This document shows positions 50,042 to 59,286 of a stretch of 64,000 nt of DNA, one piece after another (positions within the stretch are counted from its first letter, which is position 1; the number at the start of each line of letters is the position of its first letter). Under the pieces are notes generated by a model. That model worked only from the letters and a program-made list of their open reading frames with translations. It was not told the origin of the DNA and did no database searches. This stretch comes from Intestinibacillus sp. Marseille-P6563 (GTDB lineage Bacteria; Bacillota; Clostridia; Oscillospirales; Butyricicoccaceae), in the NCBI RefSeq assembly GCF_900604335.1, contig NZ_UWOD01000001.1, positions 310,001-374,000 on the forward strand. Direction: 5' to 3'. The translations under genes were made by a program, and so were the position numbers.

Positions 50042-52201
50042 ATGAATTTAAAAATTGCCCTAGCCGGCAATCCGAACTGTGGTAAAACCACCATGTTCAA
50101 CGCATTGACCGGCAACAACCAGTATGTCGGCAACTGGCCGGGCGTGACGGTAGAAAAAAAGGAAGGCAAACTCAAAGGTCATAAGGACGTCATCATCCAG
50201 GACCTGCCGGGCATCTATTCCCTTTCGCCGTACACGCTGGAAGAAGTCGTTGCCCGCAATTATCTGATCGATGAAAAACCGGACGCGATTTTAAACATCG
50301 TGGATGCTTCCAACCTGGAACGCAACCTGTATTTGACCACCCAGCTCATTGAACTTGGTGTTCCTACGGTAGTCGCACTGAATATGATGGACATCGTCAA
50401 CAAGCGCGGCGACCAAGTCGACGGCGCGAAATTGGCCAAAGCATTGGGCTGTAAAGTGATGCAGACCAGCGCGCTCAAGGGTGAAGGCTGCAAAAAGGCT
50501 GCCGAAGAAGCCATGGCACAGGCTTCGGCTGGGACCCGCCCGATATACTGCCGGTTTGACGACAAGCTGGAAGATGTTCTGCGTGAAATCTCGTCTTTGG
50601 TCGAAGATGTCGTCGATGCCCGCAGCTTACGCTGGTTCACCATCAAGCTGTTCGAGCGCGACGAAAAGGTGATGGAACGCTTCCATTTCTCGTCCGATGT
50701 ATCGTCCCACATTGAATCCCTCATTGCACAGGCCGAGGAGGATTTTGACGACGATGCCGAATCGATCATCACCAACGCACGCTATGCCTGCGTTTCGCAG
50801 ATGATTCAAAGTTCCCTGAAAAAGAAATCCAACACCCGTCTTTCCACCTCCGACCGCATTGACCACATTGTCACCAACCGCATTTTGGCACTGCCCATCT
50901 TTGCGGCTGTGATGTGGGCGGTCTACTATATCGCCATCACCACGGTGGGCACTTTTGCAACCGAGTGGACCAACGATGTCCTGTTTGGCGAGATCGTTCC
51001 CAATGCGGCAAACAGTGTGCTCGATGCTATCGGCTGCGCTCCCTGGCTGCATTCGCTGATCGTAGATGGCATTATCGCGGGCGTCGGCGCAGTGCTTGGT
51101 TTTGTGCCGCAGATGCTGGTTCTGTATGTCATGCTGGCCATTTTGGAAGACTGCGGCTATATGGCGCGTGTGGCCTTCATTATGGACCGTATCTTCCGCC
51201 GCTTCGGCCTGTCGGGTAAGTCCTTCATCCCGATGATGATCGGCATGGGCTGCGGCATTCCGGGCGTTATGGCATCCCGTACCATCGAACAGGACCGCGA
51301 CCGCCGCATGACAGTCATGACCACGACCTTTATCCCCTGTGGCGCCAAGTTACCCATCATCGGCCTGATTGCGGGCGCGATTTTCGGCAACGCCGGTTGG
51401 GTCGCCTGGTCGGCGTACTTCATCGGCGTGGCAGCCATCGTCATTTCGGGTATCATCCTCAAAAAGACCCGCATGTTCGCCGGCGAACCGGCGCCCTTCG
51501 TGCTCGAACTGCCCGCATACCATGCTCCCACGGTTGTCAATGTACTGCGTGCGACCTGGGAACGCGGCTGGTCGTTCATCAAGAAGGCTGGCACCATCAT
51601 TCTGCTGTCGACCATTGTTCTGTGGTTCCTGCAGACCTATGGCTTTGAAAATGGTACATTCACCGCTGTTTCTGAGATCGACAACTGCTTGCTCGCTTCG
51701 ATCGGCAATGTGATTGCTCCCATCTTTGCTCCGCTTGGTTGGGGTCACTGGCAGGCGGCGGTAGCATCGATCACCGGCCTGATCGCCAAGGAAAACGTCA
51801 TTGCAACCTTTGGCCAGACCTATCACTTTGCGGGCGAACTGGCCGAAAATGGCGACGAAATCTGGTCTTTGGTTGCCCGTGACTTTACTGCGGTGTCGGC
51901 GTACTCCTTCATGGTCTTCAACCTGCTGTGCGCACCGTGCTTTGCCGCGATGGGCGCCATCAAGCGTGAAATGAACAACGCCAAGTGGACAGCATTCGCC
52001 ATTTCTTATCAGTGCGTCTTTGCCTACACCATTGCCCTGATGATCAACCAGTTCGGTCTGCTGTTCACCGGTGGCGGCTTTAGCCTCGGCACGGTTGCCG
52101 CGATTGCTGTTTTGATTGCTTACCTCTACCTGCTGTTCCGCAAACCGCAGCAGGCTTCTACCGAAACCCTGCGCTCGGTTGCAGCCGGTGCTCGGGTATA
52201 A
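50042..52201 (+). CDS. feoB: Ferrous iron transport protein B
   Basis: FeoB imports Fe2+ across the membrane. The 719-residue protein has an N-terminal G domain (G1 AGNPNCGKTTMFN, G2 GNWPGVTVEKKEG, G3 DLPGIYSLSPYTLEE, G4 NMMD), a guanine dissociation inhibitor region, and two gate repeats (SFIPMMIGMGCGIPGVMASRTIE and the later LCAPCFAAMGAIKREM). AGGAGG precedes the start. It follows the two feoA genes. Confidence 0.96.
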   Translation: MNLKIALAGNPNCGKTTMFNALTGNNQYVGNWPGVTVEKKEGKLKGHKDVIIQDLPGIYSLSPYTLEEVVARNYLIDEKPDAILNIVDASNLERNLYLTTQLIELGVPTVVALNMMDIVNKRGDQVDGAKLAKALGCKVMQTSALKGEGCKKAAEEAMAQASAGTRPIYCRFDDKLEDVLREISSLVEDVVDARSLRWFTIKLFERDEKVMERFHFSSDVSSHIESLIAQAEEDFDDDAESIITNARYACVSQMIQSSLKKKSNTRLSTSDRIDHIVTNRILALPIFAAVMWAVYYIAITTVGTFATEWTNDVLFGEIVPNAANSVLDAIGCAPWLHSLIVDGIIAGVGAVLGFVPQMLVLYVMLAILEDCGYMARVAFIMDRIFRRFGLSGKSFIPMMIGMGCGIPGVMASRTIEQDRDRRMTVMTTTFIPCGAKLPIIGLIAGAIFGNAGWVAWSAYFIGVAAIVISGIILKKTRMFAGEPAPFVLELPAYHAPTVVNVLRATWERGWSFIKKAGTIILLSTIVLWFLQTYGFENGTFTAVSEIDNCLLASIGNVIAPIFAPLGWGHWQAAVASITGLIAKENVIATFGQTYHFAGELAENGDEIWSLVARDFTAVSAYSFMVFNLLCAPCFAAMGAIKREMNNAKWTAFAISYQCVFAYTIALMINQFGLLFTGGGFSLGTVAAIAVLIAYLYLLFRKPQQASTETLRSVAAGARV

Positions 52202-52230
52202 AAAATCTTTGTTTGGAAAGGATGGTTCTT

Positions 52231-52380
52231 ATGGGTACCGCTATCGTTTGTGCGGTGCTGATTGTGTGCATCGTGCTCGCGGTCCGCAGCGTTCGCAAAT
52301 CCCACAAATCGGGCGGCTGCGGCGGTGGATGCAGCGGTTGCAGCTCCTGCAGCTCCTGCCATCCAGACCACAAATCTTAA
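52231..52380 (+). CDS. FeoB-associated Cys-rich membrane protein
   Basis: The 49-residue product has one membrane helix (TAIVCAVLIVCIVLAVRSV) and a cysteine-rich tail (GGCGGGCSGCSSCSSCH). Such proteins follow feoB in many Clostridia and may hand over or hold iron. GGAAAGGATGG precedes the ATG. It is closed by the terminator at 52419. Confidence 0.85.
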   Translation: MGTAIVCAVLIVCIVLAVRSVRKSHKSGGCGGGCSGCSSCSSCHPDHKS

Positions 52381-52418
52381 TTTCGCTCATACGATTTTCT
52401 TAATTGTTCTTCCTATCG

Positions 52419-52454
52419 AAAACGGCGCCGGAAAAATCCGGCGCCGTTTTCATT
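52419..52454. terminator. Terminator of the feo operon and of the convergent ymdB gene
   Basis: AAAACGGCGCCGGA and TCCGGCGCCGTTTT form a perfect 14-bp stem and end in TTTT on both strands. It lies between convergent genes and touches the ymdB stop. Confidence 0.85.
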
Positions 52455-53229
52455 GCTCGCGGTCCCAAATGCGTTCCACTTGCTCGCAGATGCCGCTGGC
52501 TGGATCGATCGTAAAGACCGCACCGCCCAGTGCGCACTCCCCTTCTGCAGTTTGAAAATACTCGGTCAAATCGCCGCGGAACATGGCAATCGACTGCTCG
52601 GGCTTGACGCCCAAAACCGACCAGATCGGGCCAGTCATCCCGATGTCGGTGATATATCCGCTCCCCTTGGGGTTGATGCGTTCATCCGCCGTCTGAACAT
52701 GCGTATGCGTACCATAGACCGCGGCGCAGCGGCCATCCAGATAAAACCCCATGGCAATCTTTTCGCTGGTGGCCCCAGCGTGGATTTCACAGATGGCGAC
52801 ATCGTATTGCCCCTGATTCTGCTTGAGGATACGGTCGACAGCCAGAAACGGATTGTCCGGCCCAAAGGCCATCTCACACCGGCCGATCAGGTTCATCACC
52901 AACACCCGCCATCCGGCAGCGTCATAAACCCCCCAGCCTTCGCCGGGAAGCTGCGGCGCCAGATTGGCCGGGCGCAGAATATAGCAGTTTTCCTCCAAAT
53001 ACGGGACGATCTGCCGCTTGTTCCACACATGGTTGCCCAGCGTAATGACATCGGCACCCGCATCAAAAATATCGTCTGCCTGGGCGGGAGTGATACCAAC
53101 GCCCGAGGCGTTTTCCCCATTGACGATCACCAAATCGGCCCCATACTGCCGCTTGAGTGTCCGCAGCCGGCGCTGCAAATATTGCAGACCCGGTTTGCCG
53201 ACCACATCGCCGACTACAAAAATTTTCAT
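52450..53229 (-). CDS. ymdB: YmdB-family metallophosphoesterase (2',3'-cyclic nucleotide phosphodiesterase-like)
   Basis: The 259-residue protein is of the TIGR00282/YmdB type: KIFVVGDVVGKPG, VIVNGENASGVGITPAQADDIFDAGADVITLGNHVWNKR, CEIHAGATSEKIAMGFYLDGRCAAVYGTHTHVQTAD. YmdB in Bacillus is a phosphodiesterase that affects biofilm choice. I chose ATG 53229 because GGAGG is 7 bases upstream; the ATG at 53235 lies too close. It follows prs. Confidence 0.92.
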   Translation of the reverse strand: MKIFVVGDVVGKPGLQYLQRRLRTLKRQYGADLVIVNGENASGVGITPAQADDIFDAGADVITLGNHVWNKRQIVPYLEENCYILRPANLAPQLPGEGWGVYDAAGWRVLVMNLIGRCEMAFGPDNPFLAVDRILKQNQGQYDVAICEIHAGATSEKIAMGFYLDGRCAAVYGTHTHVQTADERINPKGSGYITDIGMTGPIWSVLGVKPEQSIAMFRGDLTEYFQTAEGECALGGAVFTIDPASGICEQVERIWDREQ

Positions 53230-53291
53230 CTCCATTCCTCCAAAAAGGCGGACAAGATTGGATCTTGTCCGCCTCGTTTGCGCTTTTCCTC

Positions 53292-54251
53292 TTAATCGAA
53301 CAGCGTGGAAACCGAAGTTTCCTCGTAGATGCGTGCAATTGCCTCAGTGAATACCGGTGCAACATTGAGGATATTGATCTTGTCGATCTGCTTGTCCTGC
53401 GGCAGCGCAATGGTGTCCAGAAGGGTCAGCTCCTTGATCGGGCTGTTCTGGATGCGCTCGATGGCCGGGCCAGACAGTACGCCGTGCGTTGCACAGGCGT
53501 AGATCTCGGTCGCGCCACCCTTTTCGACCAGCGCATTGGCTGCATGCACCAGAGTACCTGCGGTATCGATCAGGTCGTCGATGAGCAGGACGCGCTTGCC
53601 CTTGACGTCACCGATGATGTTCATAACCTCGGAAACATTGGCCTTCGGACGACGCTTGTCGATGATGGCCAGCGGCAGGTCAAGCTTTTCGGTGAACTTA
53701 CGCGCACGATTGACCGAACCTAAGTCAGGGGATACGACGACCACATCGTCACGCGCCACGCCGAATTTGCCCGCCATATGCGGGATGAGCACCGACGAAC
53801 CCAGCATGTTATCCACCGGGATGTCAAAGAAGCCCTGAATCTGCGTTGCATGCAGATCCATGGTCAGAACACGGTCTGCGCCTGCGGTTGTAAGCAGGTT
53901 CGCGACCAGCTTGGCCGAGATCGGATCACGGGCCTTGCTCTTACGGTCCTGACGGGCATAGCCGAAGTACGGAACCACTGCCGTGATGCGGCCAGCCGAA
54001 GCACGGCGGCAGGCATCGATCATAATGAGCAGTTCCATCAGGTTGTCGTTGACCGGCTCGCAGGTCGACTGGACGAGGAATACGTCCGAACCGCGCACCG
54101 TTTCCGAAATGGAGATCGAAATCTCGCCGTCCGAGAATGTGCCGATGGTCGCCTTGCACAGCGACAGGCCCAGCGCGGATGCGATCTGCATGGCCAGTGC
54201 CGGATGGGAACTGCCTGCAATGATCTTGATGTTTTTACCGTGAGAAATCAT
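53292..54251 (-). CDS. prs: Ribose-phosphate pyrophosphokinase
   Basis: Prs makes PRPP from ribose-5-phosphate and ATP. The 319-residue protein has FSDGEISISISETVRGSDVF, YARQDRK, VLTMDLHATQIQGFFDIPVDN, VVVSPDLGSVNRARKF, and the PRPP motif VLLIDDLIDTAGT. Start 54251 lies behind AGGGGG. It follows glmU by 54 bases. Confidence 0.96.
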   Translation of the reverse strand: MISHGKNIKIIAGSSHPALAMQIASALGLSLCKATIGTFSDGEISISISETVRGSDVFLVQSTCEPVNDNLMELLIMIDACRRASAGRITAVVPYFGYARQDRKSKARDPISAKLVANLLTTAGADRVLTMDLHATQIQGFFDIPVDNMLGSSVLIPHMAGKFGVARDDVVVVSPDLGSVNRARKFTEKLDLPLAIIDKRRPKANVSEVMNIIGDVKGKRVLLIDDLIDTAGTLVHAANALVEKGGATEIYACATHGVLSGPAIERIQNSPIKELTLLDTIALPQDKQIDKINILNVAPVFTEAIARIYEETSVSTLFD

Positions 54252-54305
54252 GGTTTCAATACCCCCTGCATATTGCAATACTTTTCTTCATGATAGATTT
54301 CGGCT

Positions 54306-55568
54306 TTATTTGTCTTTCTTGGCCGCCATACGTGCCCGGCGGGCATCGTTCCAGCCATCGATGTTGGTCTGCCGCGACCGGGCGACCGTCAGGGCGCCGT
54401 CGGGCACATCCTTGGTCACCGTGGTGCCGGCTGCGGTAAAGACGCGGTCGCCCAGCGTGACCGGAGCCACGAGGTTGGTGTTGCAGCCGATGAAGCAGTC
54501 GTCGCCGATGATGGTCTTGCTCTTGACATAACCGTCGTAGTTGACAACCACCGTGCCGCAGCCAAAGTTAACCCGCTCGCCCACTTCGGCGTCGCCGATA
54601 TAGGTCAGATGGCTGACCTTGGTGCCGTTGCCGATCTGCGCCTTCTTCAGTTCCACAAAGTCGCCGATGCGGGTATGGTCGCCCACCTGGCAACCCGGAC
54701 GAATGTACGCAAACGGCCCTACCGTTGCATCCGCACCCACGCTGGATTCGTAGACCTGCGAATTGTTGACGCTTGTGCGCGCGCCAATCTCCGCCTTCTC
54801 CAGGATGGTATTGGGGCCAATGGTCGCGCCCTCGCCGATCTTGCTGCCCGGACGAATCAGGCAGCCGGGCAAAATGACCGCGCCTGCGCCGATCTCGGCA
54901 TCGGGTGCGATAAACGTGCCTTCGGGGGCAAAAATCTGCACGCCGTTGGCGATGTGCGCCAAGTTGATGCGCATGGTCAGGTCCTTTTGTACCTGATATG
55001 CGCTTGCACCGTCCACCACTTCGGTTACCGCCGGCAGGGTGCAGGTGTCGCACAAGCCGCCCTTTGCGGCGATCTTGGCAACTGCATCAAACAGGGACTG
55101 CGCCTCATCCAGTACGTCCCGCAGGGCCTCGGTGCGGAACAGTACGGCATGCAGGGCCTTGGGACCATGTCCCTGTCCAACGCCGCAAACCTGTGCATTG
55201 GCATCGGTCAGCACCGACTGGGTGCCAGCCGTGCCGGAGCAGCACAGCAGGGTGGCTGCATTGCCGCATGCCAGATGCTGAATGGCGGCACGTGCAAAGT
55301 CGGCTGCCGTCAGTTCGGGCATGGGCGCTGCGATCAGAAGCACATAGTCCGTATCATCCGGCAAAGAGACCGCATGCAGCGCCTCTGCTTCCCCGGCAAA
55401 GGGGGTTTCCCCTACCGGGCAAAGGGTTTTGACCGGGGCGAACAATTCGTTCGTCAACTCGTCCTCCATCCACTTGGCTGCGCTCGAAAACAGGACCGGA
55501 CGTGCAAAGTTGCACATGCCGTCGGTTCCGGGCACGCCGTTTAGGAAAATCGTCGTTACATCACTCAT
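54306..55568 (-). CDS. glmU: GlmU-like glucosamine-1-phosphate N-acetyltransferase with degenerate uridylyltransferase domain
   Basis: GlmU normally acetylates GlcN-1-P and then adds UMP. The C-terminal left-handed beta-helix is intact: YIRPGCQVGDHTRIGDFVELKK, the catalytic histidine in KVSHLTYIGDAEVG, VVNYDGYVKSKTIIGDDCFIGCNTNLVAPV. The N-terminal half does not show the L-A-A-G-x-G-T-R-M loop; it begins TTIFLNGVPGTDGMCNFARPVLF. The metal-binding aspartate region is also changed. The protein is 420 residues, about 35 shorter than usual. I infer that only the acetyltransferase works and that UDP-GlcNAc is finished by another enzyme. Confidence 0.88.
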   Translation of the reverse strand: MSDVTTIFLNGVPGTDGMCNFARPVLFSSAAKWMEDELTNELFAPVKTLCPVGETPFAGEAEALHAVSLPDDTDYVLLIAAPMPELTAADFARAAIQHLACGNAATLLCCSGTAGTQSVLTDANAQVCGVGQGHGPKALHAVLFRTEALRDVLDEAQSLFDAVAKIAAKGGLCDTCTLPAVTEVVDGASAYQVQKDLTMRINLAHIANGVQIFAPEGTFIAPDAEIGAGAVILPGCLIRPGSKIGEGATIGPNTILEKAEIGARTSVNNSQVYESSVGADATVGPFAYIRPGCQVGDHTRIGDFVELKKAQIGNGTKVSHLTYIGDAEVGERVNFGCGTVVVNYDGYVKSKTIIGDDCFIGCNTNLVAPVTLGDRVFTAAGTTVTKDVPDGALTVARSRQTNIDGWNDARRARMAAKKDK

Positions 55569-55637
55569 TTGAGAATTTCCTTCCCGTCTATGACTTGGTG
55601 CTTTTTACCGCACCACAGTATAATTCAAGTTAATTAT

Positions 55638-55667
55638 ACTATATCATTCCCCAAAAATCATCAGCAA
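55638..55667 (-). promoter_or_regulatory. Candidate promoter of glmU-prs-ymdB
   Basis: On the minus strand TTGCTG (55667-55662) and TATAGT (55643-55638) are 18 bases apart, 70 bases before glmU. A nearby TATAAT two bases on is an alternative -10. Confidence 0.45.
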
Positions 55668-55689
55668 TTTAAGAAAATTTCCCCGCCCC

Positions 55690-55718
55690 TTGCACGATTC
55701 CTTTTGACACGATATAAT
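55690..55718 (+). promoter_or_regulatory. Promoter of dnaD-dnaC
   Basis: TTGCAC (55690-55695) and TATAAT (55713-55718) are 17 bases apart, 79 bases before the dnaD-type start. Confidence 0.6.
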
Positions 55719-55797
55719 AAATGCAGACGATTTTTGTGATTTCTCGGCAGCCGTGCCATGGAGTGCGCCGGCTGCCGCTTCATTTTGGAGGAAACCC

Positions 55798-56751
55798 ATG
55801 AATTTATCTTCGCTTTTGCTGCCCGAAGGCGAATTTCGTGTCATCCGCTGCGATATTGCCGACAAAATCCTCGCCTGCGGCGATGGGGACAGCGCCCTGC
55901 TCTACCTCTATGCCCTGCGGCGCGGAGAGGGGCTGGACGAAAAGACCGCCATGCGCGACCTGCGCTTTTCCAAAGAGCGGTTCGACCGTGCGCTCTTTAC
56001 CCTGACCAGCCTGTCCATCCAGGAGTCGGCCCCCACGCCCCCGGCACCTTCGGAAAAGCCGCGCTATACGGCTTCCGAATTGCGGCAAGCCCGTGAAAAC
56101 GATCATAAATTCGCGGCCGTCTGCGCGGCGGCCGAAGATACGCTCGGCCAGTTCCTATCCGAATCCCAGGTGCGCAGCCTGTATTTGATCTATGACCATC
56201 TGGGTCTGCCGGCCGAGGTCATCATCGAGCTGCTCAGCTATCTCAAGCGCGACCGGGGCACGGTGCACCGCCGCGACATCGAGCGCGAAGCCTACCTTTG
56301 GTCGGATATGGGGATTTATACATATCAGCAAGCGCAGGCATACCTCTCCCGAGTGGAGGCCGAAAAGCCGCTGATGGACGCCATGTTCCAGGCCATGCAC
56401 ATCATTGGCCGCGAACCGGTGGCCGCCGAACGGCAATTTGTATCCGCCTGCATCGAAAAAGGGTTCCCGCCCGAAACCGTTGCGCTGGCGATGCGGCGCA
56501 TGGAACAGAACATCGGCAAATTCAGCCTGAATTATTTGAAAAAGATCTTGTTGCTGTGGCATGAAAAGGGCGTCCACACGGTGGCCGAAGTCACGGCGCT
56601 GGAACCCGAAAGCGACCGCCGCGGCGCAGCATCCCCCGCACCGGCGGCATCCCCTGCCGGTGCGACCCCGCCCGGCCAGCTGGAAAGCTGGGAAAAAGAA
56701 TGGCTCGAAGAAGTCGAGCGCCGCAAACGTGCCCGCGCCAAGGAGGATTGA
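55798..56751 (+). CDS. DnaD domain protein (replication initiation)
   Basis: DnaD-type proteins help load the replicative helicase in Firmicutes. The 317-residue protein has an N-terminal winged-helix region (ALLYLYALRRGEGLDEKTAMRDLRFSKERFDRAL) and a DnaD/DnaB2 C-terminal domain (QVRSLYLIYDHLGLPAEVIIELLSYLKRD, then IGKFSLNYLKKILLLWHEKGVHT). A Pro/Ala-rich linker and a charged end follow. TTGGAGGAAACCC precedes the ATG. The helicase loader begins 3 bases after its stop. Confidence 0.88.
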   Translation: MNLSSLLLPEGEFRVIRCDIADKILACGDGDSALLYLYALRRGEGLDEKTAMRDLRFSKERFDRALFTLTSLSIQESAPTPPAPSEKPRYTASELRQARENDHKFAAVCAAAEDTLGQFLSESQVRSLYLIYDHLGLPAEVIIELLSYLKRDRGTVHRRDIEREAYLWSDMGIYTYQQAQAYLSRVEAEKPLMDAMFQAMHIIGREPVAAERQFVSACIEKGFPPETVALAMRRMEQNIGKFSLNYLKKILLLWHEKGVHTVAEVTALEPESDRRGAASPAPAASPAGATPPGQLESWEKEWLEEVERRKRARAKED

Positions 56752-56754
56752 CCG

Positions 56755-57759
56755 ATGGCATACGACAAACAGATCCTATCCGACCTGCTGCGTGAAATGG
56801 AAGCCCGGCGCGAAGCGCGGTCCCGTCTGCTGACTGAGCGCCGGCAGGAGGTCTATGACCGGGTGCCCCGCATCCGCCAGATCGACGAAACGCTGCGCGG
56901 CACTGCTGCTGCGGTCTTGCGCGCAGCGCTGGAAACCGGCGACGACCCGACAGCTGCCGTCGAACGCCTGCGCGAGCAGAATCTGGCTTTGCAGCGCGAA
57001 CGGGTGCGCCTGCTGACTGAGGCCGGACTGCCGGCAGATTTTCTGGATGACAAGCCCGATTGCCCGTTGTGCGGCGATAACGGGTATGTTGGCGCCGAAC
57101 CGTGTACCTGCCTGAAAACCCGGTATGCCAAGCGCCTGACCGAGCAGTTGTCCACCATCCTGCCCATCGCCGATCAGAACTTCGAAGCCTTCCGGCTGGA
57201 TTACTATTCCGATGTGCGGGACAGCCGCCTGGGGCTTTCCCCCCGCGAGAATATGGAGGCCAATCTGGACCTTTGCGCCGAATATGCCCACCATTTTTCG
57301 GCGCACTCCCCCAACCTGCTGCTCTTTGGGTCAGCCGGACTGGGCAAGACCTTCCTGTCCACCTGTATTGCCAAGACCGTGTCCGAGCGCGGTGCTTCGG
57401 TGGCCTATGATACGGCCATCCATGTGCTGGGCAGCTATGAAACAGTCAAGTTCGGCGGGCCGGACGCCGCGGAAGCACAGCACGCCATCCGCAAATATGA
57501 ACATGCCGATCTGCTCATTTTGGATGACCTGGGCACCGAACTGGCGACCGCCTTTACCACTTCGGTCTTTTATTCGCTACTCAACACCCGCCTGATGGCG
57601 CGGCGTCCCATGATCATTAACACCAATTTACAGCCCAACGAGCTGGAAAAGCGGTATTCAGCAGCGGTTGCCTCTCGTTTGCTCGGAGAATTTACCCATT
57701 TGCGCTTCTTTGGTGAGGATATTCGCCAGATCAAACGCCGCGGCGGACCGCGTTCATAA
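56755..57759 (+). CDS. DnaC/DnaI-like helicase loader ATPase
   Basis: The 334-residue protein has a coiled N-terminus, a zinc motif CPLCGDNGYVGAEPCTCLK (residues 102-120), and an AAA+ domain with Walker A FGSAGLGKTFLS, Walker B LLILDDLG, and sensor NTNLQPNELEKRYSAAVASRLLGEFTHL. It is the loader partner of the DnaD protein and is in the same operon. The zinc motif is typical of the Clostridial form. Confidence 0.92.
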   Translation: MAYDKQILSDLLREMEARREARSRLLTERRQEVYDRVPRIRQIDETLRGTAAAVLRAALETGDDPTAAVERLREQNLALQRERVRLLTEAGLPADFLDDKPDCPLCGDNGYVGAEPCTCLKTRYAKRLTEQLSTILPIADQNFEAFRLDYYSDVRDSRLGLSPRENMEANLDLCAEYAHHFSAHSPNLLLFGSAGLGKTFLSTCIAKTVSERGASVAYDTAIHVLGSYETVKFGGPDAAEAQHAIRKYEHADLLILDDLGTELATAFTTSVFYSLLNTRLMARRPMIINTNLQPNELEKRYSAAVASRLLGEFTHLRFFGEDIRQIKRRGGPRS

Positions 57760-58098
57760 TTTCGCCGTTTCTTTGCTAAATTTTCTTTACAACTCGTTCA
57801 TAACTTATTCACACATTCGCAGGACTTTCACGGTATACTTAACTCATCAGCAAGGGAACAGGTCAACCCGAACTGATAAACAGAATGCCGACTTTTTCTG
57901 TTATTATTTTGAACCCCCCTTTATTTACCCCCCTACTGTTTATTTTGTGAAGAATGCGAATCAAAGCCCGCTCGAAAGAGCGGGTTTTGGTTTTGTGTGC
58001 AAACTCTGGCGCGATTTTGCACAAATTTCAACGGCCATTTACCCAAATTGCCTTTTTCTATGATATAATAAACTATCATATCCAAAGGAGCCCCATCC
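57760..58098. other. Intergenic region after the dnaC-like gene
   Basis: This 339-base region has no gene. It holds a DnaA-box-like TTATTCACA (57805-57813), a lone -10 TATACT (57834-57839), a terminator hairpin (57963-57988) and a -10 TATAAT (58064-58069) for the SbcD-like gene. Confidence 0.6.
57963..57988 (+). terminator. Terminator before the SbcD-like gene
   Basis: CCCGCTC and GAGCGGG pair around a GAAA loop, extended by A-T pairs, followed by TTTT. Confidence 0.7.
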
Positions 58099-59217
58099 AT
58101 GCTGACCATTGTACATCTCGCCGACCTTCATCTCGGCGCTTCTTATTCGTTCCTCTCCGCAGAAAAAGCTGCCATTGCCCGCGAAAGCCAATTCACCGTC
58201 TTGCAGCATGCCATCGATTATGCGAACTCCCAGTTTGCCAACGCGGTCCTGATTGCAGGCGACCTGTTTGACCAGCCCAAACCGCCTTCGGAAATCGTCA
58301 AGCGCACGTTTTCCATTCTCTCGCAAGCACACTGCTGTGTGCTCATCTCCCCCGGCAACCACGATTACCTGTGTGCAGACAGTCCCTATCTGACCGCCCA
58401 GCGCCCCGAACAGGTTTATGTCTTTACATCGCCCGTGCTGACCTCTTTCCCGATCAGCGACCGCGCGGTTGTATGGGGTGCGGCCTTTTGTGACCAAGGT
58501 GCTTCCATCCCGCTCGACGTGAAACTGGTGGAGGACCGTCCCAATCTGCTGCTTGTACACAGCGATTTGAAAACACACAGCGGCTACAATCCTCTGACGG
58601 CGGCGGACCTCAAAACCAGCGGTTTCCTGTATGCCGCGCTGGGTCACAACCACGAATACAGCGGCATGCGGCGCGCCGGCAATACGGTTTATGCCTGCCC
58701 AGGCAGTCCGGTCAGCGTCGGCACCGACGATACCGGCCGCAAGGGATTTTTGTTCGGTCAGCTCGCCGAAGAACTCAAATTCCGCTTTATTCCGAGTGGC
58801 GGCTTTGAATGCCATTCCTACAAGATCGATTTCACCACCCTGGCCAGCGACCGTATGCTGGAGCAGGCTCTGACCGCGCTGGTGCCGAAAAATCATGATA
58901 AGGTCTGCGCTTCGGTCGAACTGGTCGGGGAACGCAGCTATGAGCCCAATTTCCCGGCGCTCCGGCAGGCGCTGGATGCCGTTTTTCTGCACGCCCAGCT
59001 CACTGACCACACCACCACCCGGCGCAGCGTCTGGCGGTATCTGAACGATGACGATTTGCGCGGCGGCGTCACTCGCAGCTATCGCGCCAAGATGGATGAA
59101 GCGGTCAGCGAGGAGGAAAAATCCCGTCTGATGCTCTCCCTGCGCTATGCGCTGGCTGCGCTGGACGGGGACGCCCTCCCCTCGTTTGACAACAACGCAT
59201 CGGGCAATATAATTTAA
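58099..59217 (+). CDS. SbcD/YhaO-like DNA repair metallophosphoesterase
   Basis: The 372-residue protein has all calcineurin-like motifs: LADLHLGASY, LIAGDLFDQ, SPGNHDYL, LLLVHSDLKT and ALGHNHEYSG, then a C-terminal cap region. It is like the nuclease part of SbcCD or YhaO. No AAA partner (SbcC or YhaN) is next to it; instead a terminator closes it. CAAAGGAGCC precedes the ATG. The partner may be elsewhere or absent. Confidence 0.85.
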   Translation: MLTIVHLADLHLGASYSFLSAEKAAIARESQFTVLQHAIDYANSQFANAVLIAGDLFDQPKPPSEIVKRTFSILSQAHCCVLISPGNHDYLCADSPYLTAQRPEQVYVFTSPVLTSFPISDRAVVWGAAFCDQGASIPLDVKLVEDRPNLLLVHSDLKTHSGYNPLTAADLKTSGFLYAALGHNHEYSGMRRAGNTVYACPGSPVSVGTDDTGRKGFLFGQLAEELKFRFIPSGGFECHSYKIDFTTLASDRMLEQALTALVPKNHDKVCASVELVGERSYEPNFPALRQALDAVFLHAQLTDHTTTRRSVWRYLNDDDLRGGVTRSYRAKMDEAVSEEEKSRLMLSLRYALAALDGDALPSFDNNASGNII

Positions 59218-59231
59218 AATGTTCCCGATAC

Positions 59232-59262
59232 ACGGGCTGCACTTCGGTGCAGCCCGTTTTTT
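59232..59262 (+). terminator. Terminator after the SbcD-like gene
   Basis: ACGGGCTGCAC and GTGCAGCCCGT form a perfect 11-bp stem with a TTCG tetraloop, followed by TTTTT. Confidence 0.9.
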
Positions 59263-59286
59263 CGTGTTCAAAAAACCGTTACAGGT

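Noticed and set aside
55704-55709. TTGACA as the -35 for the dnaD-type gene
   Set aside because: It ends 3 bases before TATAAT, which cannot work. TTGCAC at 55690 has the right 17-base spacing.
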